In this document: piece after piece, positions 11,101 through 22,995 of the stretch
Numbering within the stretch: position 1 is the first letter of the stretch
Layout of the letters: each line of letters starts with the position of its first letter
NCBI RefSeq assembly: GCF_958298935.1
Contig: NC_084924.1
Span: forward strand, 3,906,001 to 3,970,000
DNA: 64,000 bases
Direction of reading: 5' to 3'
From: Phragmites australis
Lineage: Eukaryota; Streptophyta; Magnoliopsida; Poales; Poaceae
Program-made: the position numbers and the translations under genes
Notes under the pieces: model-generated
The model's input: the letters and a program-made list of their open reading frames with translations, nothing else
Told to the model about the DNA's origin: nothing
The model's database searches: none

Positions 11101-12907
11101 CTTGACATATTTTACATCAAGAAGTAAAGCAATACCACGAATAATCAACATCTGATCACAAAAATCTTGCCACGTTCTTTGCACCAGAGACAAAAATACA
11201 ACCAAATCTGGACTTTGACCCACTAATGCTGATATTTTTTCCGCTATGTGTATTTCACATTCTTTCTTGATGCGTTCATATAGGTTCGCTCCTAGCTTGT
11301 GTAGACAAAGATCGCCAGCAGCCTGCAGCACAAAAACAATTACTAAACTATTAAATGCTAATGTGGGAGGATGAAACCTTACAGTGTAAGAGAGAGAAAA
11401 ATAACCTGATAGAGTTTCTCAACATCACATGAGAGTTTCTGCTTGAGAAAAATAGCTGTAATAGCATCCTTCAAAATCGCCCATGTATCCTCCTCGAAGT
11501 TTTTTGGCAGTTTTGGTTGACCTAATGCATGCAAAATGGCCAGGGTGACATTTAGACAATGATGAAATTTACACGAAGGTTGTTGAAAGAACATCCAATG
11601 ATTACTGTTCGAATACACATGTTCAGTATGGATTTTGCTAGTGACCGGTGATTTCCATGATTTGAATATACTATATACATGTTCAGCACGAATTTGCTAG
11701 TGGCTGGTGCGGCAGCAAGTGAAAGGGAAATCAGCAAATATTGTGCACTAAAGAAACAGTACATGCAGAGGGTAAACTTCTATCTTTATCTCAATAGTTT
11801 CAACTTTCAAAAGAAAATAGAACTCTCGCTTCCACATATTGGAGATCCCAAGCATAGCTGACAAATGCGGCTGAGTCATGCTATGTAGAGGGTTATTATC
11901 TTAATGTTGCAAATACATAGAAGTATCTAGTTAGAAAGCCAGTCAAACAGTGTGGTACAACCAAGCAAGTAACAGAAATATACACGAAGCAAACGATTAC
12001 AGACAAGCCCGCTCACAAAATGAGCTATGAATAGGAACAAGAGTGCCACATTTACTATGACATATCCTTTGCTGATCAGTGCAATGCAACGGACAAGTAC
12101 AGGGCAACTAGTAGAATGATATTACCTCATAAAATCTAAAAAAATGAATAATCACCCATTTCCCAAAACAAAAAGTCTAGAATACTGTAGAAGGCTACCA
12201 AACACCAATTTCCCAGAAAGTCAGAAACAGTGTACAGATCTAGCCAATTTTCATGTTGCGGGCATCAAAGAGCCAATTTGGGGTGGGCGGGGGTGGGAGC
12301 AAGCAAGTGATCTGTCAAATGACACTCCGCTGATATCCCTTGCTACTGGCGGATTTTAACTTAACTAGGAAGCCAGAAAAAAACTTCGAGACAGCCAGCA
12401 AGCTAACTAGTAACACTATCAGAAACAATGGAATTGACATCAATTGCTACCACCTGCCCCTCAGAGACGACCAATCACACTCACAGTGAGCAATGGCACT
12501 GAGAGAGAGAGGGGGGGGGGGGGACGGGGACCTATTTTGATGCGGAGGGGCTTGCGGGCAGAGGTCGACGGCTGCGGGAGCGTGGCCTTCTTTCGGAAGA
12601 GGTTGGCAGCGACGCCCGCGGAGGCCGGCGCGCTGGGAGCGGGGAGCTCGTCCTGGTCAGCGAGCACCATCTCCGCGTCCTCCTCGCCGTTCGTGCGCCC
12701 CCCGCTCGCTGCGGCGACGGCGACGGCGGGATCGATGTGGAGGCCGTTCTTCTCGGTGGTCCCCGTTGAGGAGGAGGACGAGGAGGCGGCGGGGTGCTTG
12801 GCCTTCTTCATGTGCGGCGGCGCGGGGGAGGTCGGGGAGGAGGAGGACGACGAGGTGGGCAAGAAGGGGCGCTTCGAGGCAGCAGGGGCGGCGTGGGGCT
12901 GAGACAT
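5143..12907 (-). CDS. CUL4: Cullin-4, scaffold of CRL4 ubiquitin ligases
   Basis: Seventeen exons on the minus strand: 12907-12532, 11521-11406, 11322-10976, 9444-9264, 9166-9044, 8782-8495, 7922-7797, 7285-7184, 7096-7043, 6889-6783, 6553-6493, 6402-6271, 6181-6044, 5966-5886, 5810-5730, 5431-5351, 5256-5143. All junctions are GT-AG. The total is 2508 nt, 835 aa plus stop, in frame. A Ser/Pro-rich N-terminus (1-120) leads into cullin repeats, the cullin-homology domain ([28 protein letters not shown]) and a winged-helix end with the neddylation site IVRIMK (Lys about 781) and terminal YNYLA. In the family, CUL4 binds DDB1 at the N-terminus and RBX1 at the C-terminus and acts mainly in the nucleus in repair, photomorphogenesis and chromatin control. 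The start at 12907 opens exon 1 and matches the family N-terminus. Introns 1, 3 and 7 hold repeat insertions. Nothing suggests loss of function. Confidence 0.97.
7435..7592. repeat. Foldback repeat in a CUL4 intron
   Basis: Two small inverted repeats: AGAAGCCT...AGGCTTCT (about 7436-7460) and CCTGTTTAGGAA...TTCCAAACAGG (about 7523-7588). The second has the CCTGTTTGG-like terminus common in grass MITEs. The boundaries and family are unresolved. Confidence 0.35.
10053..10319. mobile_element. Possible hAT-like MITE in a CUL4 intron
   Basis: An inverted repeat pairs CAAACCCAGGGCAGGGCCAG (about 10054-10074) with the reverse complement of GGCCTGGCCTAGGTTTG (10303-10319). The CAGGG-rich termini recall hAT elements. 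The flanks TTTGACAA and TTTGAACA are only similar, so the target duplication is doubtful. Confidence 0.35.
10426..10487 (-). mobile_element. 5'-truncated Au-type SINE with 13-bp target duplication
   Basis: A 62-bp insert begins with CAACAACAACAGCAGCAAC (reverse complement of a TTG tail) and continues as CCCAAGCAAGTTGGGGTAGG, the hallmark of the Au-SINE 3' end. It is flanked by perfect 13-bp direct repeats ATGCTCCAGCATA at 10413-10425 and 10488-10500, so it is a single retroposition event, truncated at the 5' end and oriented on the minus strand, the same direction as CUL4. It lies in the intron between exons 3 and 4. Confidence 0.85.
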
Positions 12908-13185
12908 GAATCAGGTGCCGACGGGCATGGCGCAGCGTGTACGGCGGTGGCCGGCGAGGGTTTTGGGGGCGAGCCGGCGGGGAGGTGCGGGTGAGGGGAG
13001 GGGACCAGAGGGACCGAAAGAGATCGGGTCGGGGGAGGAAGGGTTTCGCCGCCCTTTTCCTTTTTCTTTTTTCTTTTTCTGTTTGGTTTTCTGAGGTAGG
13101 AATTTAGGAGTGTGCAAGTGTGTTGATGTGCAGATGTGGGCCTGAATTCTTCGATGCCAACATGCAGATGTGGGAGTGTACAGGT
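12908..13185 (-). other. CUL4 promoter / 5' UTR region
   Basis: GC-rich sequence immediately upstream of the CUL4 ATG (read on the minus strand), including a CTTTTTC-rich tract at 13050-13085 (plus strand). No clear TATA box was seen, as is usual for a housekeeping plant gene. Confidence 0.4.
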
Positions 13186-13188
13186 TAA

Positions 13189-13419
13189 GCTCTATTTGGT
13201 TCGTTACCGTACTTTATCACATTTTGCTATTTTTTAGCAGTTCTTTAGTTCGATGTCATAGTTTTAGTGTATCATAGTTTTTCAGACTTTAACCCTATTT
13301 GTTATAGATTTATTTTTTTACCAAACTTTGCCTAACATATGATGAGTAATTTGTTTACCACACCTTAGCTATGATTTTACTAAAGATACAATAATATATA
13401 GTAGTGAACCAAATAGGTC
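13189..13419. mobile_element. Tourist-type (PIF/Harbinger) MITE
   Basis: A 231-bp element. The left end GCTCTATTTGGTTCGTTAC is matched by the reverse complement of the right end, GACCTATTTGGTTCACTAC. TAA at 13186-13188 and 13420-13422 is the expected trinucleotide target duplication. It sits in the CUL4 upstream region. Confidence 0.8.
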
Positions 13420-13449
13420 TAAGATTTTAACCTCGGCACTAAAAGTTAT

Positions 13450-13705
13450 CATCTTCCGTCCTAAAAACATGAAATTTTATGCAAAGTTCAGTTAAACTTT
13501 TTATAACTTTTATCAACAATAAATTTTATAATATTCAGTTTGGAAACATTAACACTTAATATATGTAGATTCATCTTTAAAATATTTTTCATAATACATA
13601 AATTTATTGGGTTTTATAAACATATTTTTATAGAAATTAGTGGTCACAAGTATGTGTTGAAACCGTATTTTATCTAAAACATCATATATTTATGACTAAA
13701 AGAAA
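13450..13705. mobile_element. Stowaway-family MITE, degenerate ends
   Basis: It starts CTTCCGTCCTAAAA and ends ATATTTATGACTAAAAG. The interior matches in order the element at 28045-28297 (GTAGATTCATCTT, TTTTATAAACATATTTTTAT, ATTAGTGGTCA, TATTTATGAC), so both belong to one family. The right end has lost the CCGGAGGGAG terminus. Confidence 0.6.
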
Positions 13706-15516
13706 TAGTAAAATCATATGCGATATGTAATATTCTTTATCTGCAGTTTTTTATTTTGCGATTTATCTATCACGTGTCCTTTTTTCGTTTGCCTATCAGT
13801 TTGTGTGATCGTGTCCATTTAGTTTGTTTCAAGATTTGTTGGTTTGCTGTGTCCACGTCTTCACGAGGGGTGTATGATTTTTTTTTAAAAAAAAGCAAGC
13901 ACAAATACAATTGATATGATTTATGTGTTTAGGAGATGCATCGACGGTCTCGTAGTTTTTATCTGTCTATGTAATAGACAACGCGTGGTTTTATCAATAT
14001 ATTGTTTATTACACGATAATGGAGATTGAATTGTTTAAATAAAATTGTATTGTATGATGGTTTTAAGTCCAAGATTTAGAGTTTGCTAAAGCCTCTTTGT
14101 GGCTAAAGCTTTTCAAAGAGGAATATTTTGTGTTGTTATTTGATAATAACTCGGAGAAATATGTCTAAAATCCAGTGTTAATGCAATTGAGTTATCGTAG
14201 TTGCAGTGGTGACCACCAACCCACCATAACCTTTGACATGACTCAACATGTTAAGATTTAACTCCGTTTTACTAACTAGATAAAGCTTGCTCTTGCAACC
14301 ACTGAGAACATTGATTCCATTAAGCACAAACATTTGTGCAGAAATATGTCTAAAATCCACGTCACGAGTCATGCGAGCCGTGGAAGAGAGATGTATATAG
14401 CGAATAGAATCGAACATGCATGGGTGAGGAAGGGGTAGAGGAAACCATGGATGCCAATAGTAAGTAAGAAAAGGAAGGAGAGGTGAACAATGGATAGAGG
14501 GAGCTGTGAGATATGCTATCTTTAGGTTAACATGAAAGCGTGTTCCCATGCGATTGGACCTAATTTTACAAATTATCGAAAAAATCTTATGAAATAAGTC
14601 ATCCCATAGATGCTTATAGTTAGCGGAAAAAACAAACTGTGATTCTTTGCCGTGCAAACTACTTTGTTTTGCAGTAAGAACTAGTCCTTCCATGGTTATC
14701 TGTAAATGGTTCATAAAATAACTTTGTATTAGGGGTGCAAGCGGATAAGATATTTCCCTCACTGACAAATCATCTGAAAGTGTTCGAACAATATTTTGGA
14801 GGAAAAAAAAGATATATGGGTTTTTTTTTCCGAATATTGGAGTCGGATAGTTGTATCAGATATTATATTCGAATGTAGGGAGACATGAATTCATTGGATA
14901 TTGGATATCGGATAATAAAATTAGATATATTCAAAGACTATTCGAGCCTGTCGCCTGAAGCTTATAACTTTTTCATACTAAGTCAGATGTAAACGCTATT
15001 ATATGAAAATTATAGCTCTTGATGTGATCTACAATTTTAAAATTAAGATTTTTATCATTTAAAATCATTAATGTGTTAAAATAATTTAAAAAAAACTTCA
15101 ACTAGTATATTGGGCATTGATAACTTGTTCATATTCGTCCCAACATAACTCATTTTCACGAGACTATATTGCTAATTTACATATTGAACCATCGATATAG
15201 TTGAGTTTTTGGCACGTGGATGGTTGAATATTTATAACATGTGCAATATATATGGTTGTTGCTTTTATTTAATATCCGAAAAAATATTCGTGATCAACAT
15301 TATCTACATTGGACTCGTCACATATTTGATTCATATTAATCTATATTCATTGCCAAGACTATATCTATATCCATATCTTTATCTAGCACGAATTCAATTT
15401 TAACTTAAAAAAATATAAAATAAGATATAAGACCAACCTATCCTTTTGTATCCGATTCGATTCCACATAGCCATACCACCGCTCTTTTTCTCAAATCCTT
15501 TGAGATTTCTTCATTT
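13706..15516. other. Gene-free AT-rich spacer
   Basis: No recognisable gene. A patch at about 14820-14960 is rich in GGATAT/ATATCC phrases and may be an old repeat. The 196-codon open frame on the minus strand at 14178-14768 has no recognisable motif and is not called. Confidence 0.5.
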
Positions 15517-15699
15517 TTGTCTGTTGTTATAAATGGGCCTAAATATGAAAACAGGATAGTGTTGGGCTCGACACGGCCCACGTACTTCTGTAGTCCACCA
15601 GTCTACTGCCGCATCCATTTTTACGCTTCTTCCTCCTCCGGCATCGCTGCCTCCGTCCAACATCCCCCGAAACCCCTGAACCCATCGAAACCCCGTACC

Positions 15700-16869
15700 A
15701 TGCAGTCCCTCGCGAAACCCCGGGCGCTCGAACCCCTCCCTCCCCTCGCCGTCCGCCTCCAGTCCATGGATTACGTGGACGTGAAGATGCGGTGGAAGAA
15801 GGACGCGTCGTTCGACGCCGTGCCCGTTCTATCCCACGCGCGCGACCTCCGCCCGCTCGCTTCCCTCGCGCGCCTCCTCACCCCCTCTCCCACCCCCGTA
15901 TCGGCGGTATCCAAGCTCCGCCGCTTGCTCGAGACCCCCGACCGCCGGGTCACCTCCTTCCTCCGCCGCTTTCCCGCCGCCTTCGTCGAGTCCGTGGGGC
16001 CGCAGCACAACCTCCCCTGGTTTTGCCTCTCCGACGCCGCCGCCATGCTCCTGCGGGAGGAGCGGGAAGTCTTCGTCGCCCGCCGCGCTGATATTGCCGG
16101 CCGCCTGCGCCGCCTCCTCCTGATGTGCCCGCGGCGCCGCATCCCGCTCAGCGTGGCGCAGGGCATGCTCTGGCACCTTGGCCTCCCGGAGGACTACTTC
16201 AAGTACCCGGACGACAACATTGCTCAAGATGGATTCCGGGTCATCACATCCTCAGATGGCGCTATTTGCCAGGATGACGACGACGGGAGGGCATTGGGGC
16301 TCATTGATGATGGACAAGCCCAAGAAATGCCTCTGTCATTTCTCCAAATGAATGCTATGAGAAAGTTCGGGTCGGCTGATGAGGTGCGTATCCCGCTTTT
16401 CCAGTCAAAGGGTCTCCGGTTGAAGCGGAAGATTGAGGACTGGTTGGAAGGGTTTCAGAAGCTGCCTTATGTGTCTCCATATGAAGATTTCAGCCAAATC
16501 AATCGGAACAGTGATGTTTCAGAGAAACGGGTGGTTGGGGTGCTCCATGAGCTGCTTAGCTTGTTTGTGACATGTTCTGCTGAGAGGCGGCGATTACTTT
16601 GCCTCAGGCAGCACCTGGGGCTGCCACAGAAGTTCCACCGTGTGTTTGAGCGGCACCCGCATGTTTTCTACTTGTTGTTAAAGGAGAAGACATGCTTTGT
16701 TGTCCTCAAAGAGGCATACATGGCTGGGGAAGACACGGCGATTGAGGAGCACCCCATGCTAGAAGTACGCAAGAAGTATGTCCAATTGATGGAGGAGTCA
16801 CGGGAGATCATAAGGTGCCGGCGGAGTGGGAAGCCTATTGCATCGGAGTCCAAGTATTCTGAAGATTGA
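15700..16869 (+). CDS. PORR-domain organelle RNA-binding protein
   Basis: A single exon of 389 aa from ATG 15700. The frame is open from 15517, but 15600-15699 reads like a C-rich leader and ATG 15700 is followed by a basic, Ser/Pro/Arg-containing presequence, so the later start is preferred. The plant organelle RNA recognition domain covers about residues 25-360. Typical pieces are MRWKKDASFD near the start, repeated LL/RR-rich helices, a FLRRFPAAF motif, MLWHLGLPEDYFKYPD and HPHVFYLLLKEKT near the end. Family members enter mitochondria or chloroplasts and support group II intron splicing. I cannot assign a specific subgroup. The strongly GC-biased first half grading to a lower-GC 3' end is normal for grasses. 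No intron or damage was seen. Confidence 0.9.
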   Translation: MQSLAKPRALEPLPPLAVRLQSMDYVDVKMRWKKDASFDAVPVLSHARDLRPLASLARLLTPSPTPVSAVSKLRRLLETPDRRVTSFLRRFPAAFVESVGPQHNLPWFCLSDAAAMLLREEREVFVARRADIAGRLRRLLLMCPRRRIPLSVAQGMLWHLGLPEDYFKYPDDNIAQDGFRVITSSDGAICQDDDDGRALGLIDDGQAQEMPLSFLQMNAMRKFGSADEVRIPLFQSKGLRLKRKIEDWLEGFQKLPYVSPYEDFSQINRNSDVSEKRVVGVLHELLSLFVTCSAERRRLLCLRQHLGLPQKFHRVFERHPHVFYLLLKEKTCFVVLKEAYMAGEDTAIEEHPMLEVRKKYVQLMEESREIIRCRRSGKPIASESKYSED

Positions 16870-19320
16870 GGACTCTGTTGAAATGTTGTCATAGAAAGTT
16901 ATGTTTTTGACTAAGAAGAATGGGGAAATGTGCAGTATGACTTTTACAACAAGAATGAGGAGCTCTACAGCTCTACTCTTGGTAGGAGCCAATTTGCTGC
17001 TCGTTAATTGCAAAAAAATACAACAGTGTGTAGAAACAGGTTGTGACTATGATAAATTTGGATTGTATCTTAGTTTTCCTTCCTGCTATTGACTTATTGT
17101 TCAGTACGTCACTAATTTACATTGTTGACATGCCTCAGACCTTAGTGACACAAAATTAATATATTTTGGACGAGATTTCTGATTTAGTGTGTCCACCTGG
17201 ATTAGTGGTCTGGTACTGAAAGATGCAGCAGCTAGAAACTGGTGACATACCTCTGACAAATTACCTTAGCGTGTTTTGTGGATTTGAAGGGATGATCTCT
17301 TGCTAGTTCCCAATGTATTTCTTTGCCATCATCTTTTTTCAGACATAGAAGTGGTTGCTTTTAAGATAACACAAGTAGTCTCTCTATAAGGTTAGTAACT
17401 AAATAAGTTCTATTGTTGTCTGTGAAATGCCAAAAAAAAAAAAAAAGCTGAATTCCATTATATGTCTTGGTCTGTTGGTGATGAGGGATTTGGAGGACAA
17501 CAGGATGTAAGTTCGAAATGGTAGATGCCAACTTTTTTACGAAAATATTACATCATTTGTTTAAAGACATATGTAAAATTTCTTCTCCTTACATTTTGCC
17601 ATTACACGTTTCCAGAAACACTTTAGGTTACAAAGGAAAAAGCATCATATTTGCTTTCTCATATTATGTAGGTACATGGTGGAATCAGTAACTGGACGAT
17701 AGCAGTATCACCTTTCAGGCAAAACTGGGAGTGTGGTGCTATGCTGCCCTCCGGACTATGCAATTACTAAGGCTGTTTGTGATATATAACAATTTTTTGG
17801 TATGTTTGTAGGAAGTAGTTACAAACCAAACCACCAACATAGTGGCCGAAAATAGTTTGTTAAACTAAACTTTTATGAAGATCATCGACATCTTAAGAAA
17901 TCTAAATTTGTATCCAGAAACCTTTTTCTAATAAAAGTTTGGTGAGTAGAATACAAACTTACTTCAATGAACGGAGTTACACATCATGGTATCGTTTCAC
18001 TATTGGTTTTACTCATTTTTTCTTCTTCTCCCACTTCAACATGTGTTTTTTTTAACTCAGCTGAAAGTTTTTTTTCAAGAGGTTGCTAACAGATAATGTT
18101 TTGATTTCACAAACCGATGTTACTTGTGTTTCTGTCAATGCTACAATAATCTTCTAGAATTCTTGCCAGGTTGGAAGATATCCCTTCTCCTATTTTCCCG
18201 GCATCCTTTGTTTGAGCCTTCAATCCTTAGCTGCCACATACTTACGTAGTATGTGTGGTAGAGTTTTAAAACTGTTTAACAGATCAAATAATTTGCTCTG
18301 TTGTATAATTGTATCTCATAGATGGAAGACTGGAGTATACCCCCATTTGTGGGCAATGTTCTAGAATGCAGCAGTAGATGGTTACTTTGGAATATCTGCC
18401 AATCTGTATCGTATATTTCTCTACATCAACATGTCCATTTATGATCATTAGTTGGCTGTGTTGCATTGTAGCATAATACTAGTAGTTTGTATTTGCGCCT
18501 TGCGACCTTGGGCTATTGGCACATATATGATTTCAGGTTTATCAATTACAGAAAATGGTATATTTGTGATCTGCAAAGACTGGTAATTGAATTGTTGTGT
18601 GTGTACTCTATGCATCTGCATTTCGTGTATATTATTAATTCCAACCGACACCCCCTTGTCTGCTAAATATACAATGTTGAGATGCGATTCCTTCTTGTAT
18701 ACTCGTTGTCACAAGGTCTTTTAAACATAATTGATTTTGAACTTGCTTGCTTTTGCACTTTGCAGAATGGAACGATAAGCTTTCTTGGTGAAAAACATTG
18801 TCACAGGCCTTGGAATGTCTGGTTTTCTTTCTAGGAGTAATGCATCCACATTTTCAAGTTGGATGGGTGCTTTTGAGTTTGAAAAATAGACTGGATCTCT
18901 CAGAAACCTTGTGATTCTTGGGACACAAATGTACATGAAAAGTTGTAAATTCTGGATGTGCATTTGTGATTCTTATGGATGATTTCAACTTAAAGTCTCC
19001 AATTTCGACACTTAACCAGGTTTCTACAGCACCTGTTTCTAGATGGTTCCAGCAAGTGCAATACAATCTTGCTGTCAGTAATAGAAATGCCATGGGCCAC
19101 GAATCCAAAATACCATTCGCATGAGCCAATTGATTTTTTGCCACCGTGCTATCCAGCCCAGGTGTACCCTTCTCGAGTACAGCCCACGACCCACCACGCG
19201 CAAAAAGTTTTTTTTTTTCATTTTCCATCACCGCGCCGCACCATTTCGACTTCCCCGGGAAAAACACCCGCCCCAAACCCTCCCCGGAAACTCAAAACCG
19301 CACCACCTCCCTCTGCGACC
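16870..19320. other. Spacer between PORR and zinc-knuckle genes
   Basis: This holds the PORR 3' UTR at the left and the 5' leader of the next gene at the right (CT/CA-rich, 19190-19320). The middle is AT-rich with an A-run at 17430-17446. No gene or clear element was seen. Confidence 0.5.
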
Positions 19321-22300
19321 ATGTCGGTGCCCGACGGGGAGGACGACGATGCCTTCCTCCTCGCCGTCGACGCGGCGGAGACCGCCGCGCTCGACTCCTC
19401 CTCCAAGCGCCGCCGCCTCTCCACCTCCTCGTCCTCACCGACCCCCACGGCGTCCCCGACCGCCCCCGCCTCCGTCCCCGAGGGGTCCTACCTCGCCGCC
19501 CTCAAGGGAAGCCACAGCACCGCCTGGAAGCAGCAGCAGCAGCAAGGCCTGACCTACGCCCACAAGCGGCCCGACGGCCCCAAAACCCTAGCCGCGGGTA
19601 CCGGTGGGACACAGGTGGCCAGCGGAGCGTGCTTCAAGTGCGGGGACCCCGGTCACTGGGCGAGAGAGTGCCCCCAATCCGCACCGGCTGCTGGGGGAGG
19701 AGGCGGGATCGGCGGCGGTGGCGGCGAGCATGCGGATGCGGGCGGGGCGGTGGAGGAGAAGGCGTGCCCCTGCGGCGCCGGGAGCTGCCTCGTGCTCACG
19801 TCCAACACTCCCAGGAACCCCGGCCGCAAGTTCTACAGGTGCCCTATGCGGGTGAGTGTTACGAACCAGATGATCATACTCATACGAGCCTTAGCGTGTA
19901 ATTACTTGTTCGAGAGCTGCTGCTCCCAATGCCACGCTGACGTGTATGTTGTAGTGACTTGGAGGTACTCGGGTAGCCCAGATTAATGATTTTGTGCACT
20001 ATGTTGTGTATTCTAGTGAGTTTGGGTTCCCTTGGTCGTTGTGGCAGTGCAGCTTGTTGAGCTGCTGTTCCAATATTAGGACAGACTATTATTCCTTAAA
20101 TTGTGTTCTGGAGCATTCTTATCTCTTTTAGATGGAGTAATATTAGGTGTATCACTGTATCTAAATTATGCACCTCTCGCTTGCGTGCCAGACAAATATT
20201 GTGAACTGGAGTAGTGTCACCATAGGATGATTTTTTTTGGCTTGTTAGCCTTTAAATGATGTTTGGTGCAGTTGTTGTCTGGAACTCTGGTTGTTTTTAC
20301 TTTTTTAGTTTTGGACAGTTTTTGTCTACTTTTTTTTCTCCTGGGTGGGAGTGTGCACATGATTGGAAGCTTCGCTAGTTCCCCCCCTCAAATGTGCAGT
20401 AGCTTTGTAGGATAAGGGTTTAGCTGTACATGAGCTCGCTTGTTGTTATGCAGACGGTGGTACAGTACATGATGTAACTGTTGAACACTTATGTTATATT
20501 ATACTAGCACTAGAAACCATGCTTATTTTCCAATGCATTGTGTCATAGTTTATATGCTTATGTGGTTTGTTAGCCTCATTTTGATGGCTACATCTTGTCA
20601 ATTGCTTAGTTTTACAGATTACTAGGTTCTTGCTTGCAAGTTCTTTAACAAATTGTGTATCTTTGTACTGTTGAAAACTTGAAATGATATTATCAAATGT
20701 AAATTGTCTTAGCAGTCATGTTATATCTAAAAGGTGAAGTAGAAACGTGGTGTATGTCTCTACCTTTATAGCAGTTGACATTTCTGTTGTCCTAAAGTAC
20801 CTAGTCAGTTTGCCTTTTCCAATCATTAATCGGTAATGTTTTTTTACTAAGGGCCTGTTTGGGACGTCCCCATCCCAACCCAATTCACGTGGGTGGGCTG
20901 GGAATTTAAATCAAATTCCCGGTCCACCCATGTGGATTGGCCAGGATTTGGAGTAACCCAAAAAGGCCTAAATCATCTGCATTGATACAGCCATACAGGA
21001 AACTTCTGCTGAGGAGTTCAATCATTTGCTGCCCATCTGACTATAGCAAAATTTGCATCAATACACAAGCTAAGTTTGTTTTTGATTTTGTTTTGGTCAA
21101 ATCTGCATGGACATCAGATGATCAGAGTAAGTTGTCTCCTGATGTAGTGATGATATAATCCATAATCAACCACCAAAAAGTCATATACGCATATGCATGT
21201 GACTGAGGCATACAGGTATACTGTGTGTGATTGCTGTGTCCCGCTGTGGTCATCAAGTGGTAAAATACCTAACATAACTCACCTCTTAAAAGATGTGGTT
21301 GCCAAAGGGCGATACATGCCCATGCAATTGCATGTGACTAATAAAAATGGATAATGTCAGGCAAGATGAAATGCAACTTTCGTTTTATCTTCATTTGTTC
21401 TTTCTGTTTTGGTTTGCTGTCATTTACTTATTTTATTTGCCATTAGGACAATGGGGGTTGCAACTTCTTTGAATGGTGCGATACTCCATCTCCAGGCTCT
21501 GGAAATGCTCGAAGTAACACTGTTTTTCCATCAGAGACATCAGCAGCAGCGGATATGCCTTGCCCGTGCGGTGCTGGAACTTGCTTAATTCTCACTACAA
21601 AGACAGGAAAAAATGTTGGGAGGCAGTTCTATCGTTGCCCATTAAATCAGGTATACCCATGTGTGTGATTTTTTACCTTCCGCGCTCCTTGAGTACATGA
21701 TATTTTACCATAACCACATTGTGGCTTATGCCGGCATGCTGCTCTGGAAGAACTTACTTGCTTTTGTCTGATGCAACACGGTTAATAATAGTGTTGAATG
21801 TATGCAGTTCAGCAATTGTTCCTTCTTGCCAAACATGAGTGATTATGAGATCTTTTATGCAGGATATCATTGTTATCAATTCTATAGATGGAAGTTGCTG
21901 TAGTAATTTAGGTAGTAGGTTGAGAATTTGAACTATTTATCTTGCAATTGTGAATCATATTATTTGGATCTCTTGAGCAGCTTTAATAAATCATAGAAGA
22001 TACTGACAGTATGAAAAGTTACTGTCGCAGAATGTATTTATCAATTGATTTCAACTGGCAACAACACATATTTTAATTTTCATAGTACTACCTCATGTCT
22101 ACTCACCTTTTGCCTGATAGAATAGTGCATTTCCTGTCATGCTATTGCTAGTGAAATAAATATCATTGAGTTAGTGTTTGAACCGCATGGTAATATTGTG
22201 AAGAATAGCATTGCTCTCCGTGTTGTGGATCCAGAACGAAGGATCCTAACGATCTTATCTTAATGTCATGTTTCTATGGCATGTTTGTTCTGCATACTGG

Positions 22301-22995
22301 AAATGGCCCGTTATTTTTCTTTTTCTTTTTGCGGGATGGAAATGGCCCATTATTGCTCTGACTAAATGCTATTTGTTTTTTTAAAAGAGGCATAGTGGTA
22401 GTTCCTAATTCCTAGCCCTAGATATTGTTCGCTTAGTTTTAGTGGAGCACTTATTTATATCTGTATCCCACAACTGATGCTAGAACATCACTTGTATTTT
22501 AATTAGCTGTAATATTCCTTGTTCCTTTTTATCTTTTCCTTTATTGTTATAATTATCCACCTTTTGTAACTTGGGCATTTCATGTCTCTTTCTGGTGTGC
22601 GATTGGGACAAATCAACCAGGGTGGTGGCTCTTGTGGCTTTTTCAAATGGTGTGACGATCAACAGCCTAGGGTAGGTGCGCCACCACAAGCTTCACCACA
22701 ATACCAAACTGATGTTATGTCAACCAGCCAAAACTCCAGCAAGAGGAGCTCTTCATCCTGCTTCAAATGTGGGCAGGAGAACCACTGGGCAAAAGACTGC
22801 CCGAATCAATCTTCAGATCCTTATACTGACAAAGGTGGGAGAACATCAGCAAGCTCGCCTGATGCGTGTTTCAAGTGTGGTAAGACTGGTCACTGGTCCC
22901 GCGATTGCCCAACCTTGAATAGTGGTAGTGGTACCGGCGCAAGCCATGTCAAGGCCTCTTCTACTTTGGGCTCGTGGAACAGCCACAGATGCTGA
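19321..22995 (+). CDS. CCHC zinc-knuckle / GRF zinc-finger protein
   Basis: Three exons, 19321-19851, 21447-21650 and 22621-22995 (donors GTGAGT and GTATAC, acceptors ATTAG and ACCAG), total 1110 nt and 369 aa, with all junctions in phase 0. Order of domains: Ser/Pro-rich acidic N-terminus; CCHC knuckle 1 (CFKCGDPGHWAREC, about 104); GRF finger 1 (CPCGAGSCLVL...FYRCP...CNFFEWCD, about 149-190, spanning intron 1); GRF finger 2 (about 215-256, spanning intron 2); CCHC knuckle 2 (about 292); CCHC knuckle 3 (about 328). The repeated GRF plus CCHC layout resembles the C-terminal tail of plant topoisomerase 3-alpha without the topoisomerase. GRF fingers bind single-stranded nucleic acid in known proteins, so a DNA or RNA-binding role is likely. 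The ATG at 19321 has a good context (GCGACCATG). Confidence 0.9.
20851..20968. mobile_element. Foldback Tourist-like MITE in intron 1
   Basis: A 118-bp element flanked by TAA at 20848-20850 and 20969-20971. Its ends are GGGCCTGTTTGGG and the reverse complement GGCCTTTTTGGGTTAC. The two halves pair almost fully (CACGTGGGTGGGCTGGGAAT against its inverted counterpart), so the transcript can form a long hairpin. Confidence 0.75.

Noticed and set aside
12444..12902. Plus-strand open frame opposite CUL4 exon 1
   Set aside because: Antisense shadow of the GC-rich, stop-poor CUL4 first exon.
14178..14768. 196-codon open frame, minus strand, between CUL4 and the PORR gene
   Set aside because: No recognisable domain, composition of random AT-rich sequence, no supporting splice or promoter signals.
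15517..15699. Upstream in-frame start of the PORR protein
   Set aside because: The extra 61 residues look like translated leader. ATG 15700 gives a plausible organelle presequence, but the upstream start cannot be fully excluded.
15771..16227. Arg-rich and Gly/Glu-rich open frames opposite the PORR gene
   Set aside because: Shadow frames caused by the high GC of the PORR 5' half.
19069..19320. In-frame upstream extension of the zinc-knuckle protein
   Set aside because: The sequence is leader-like and the ATG at 19321 has a much better context, so the later start was taken.
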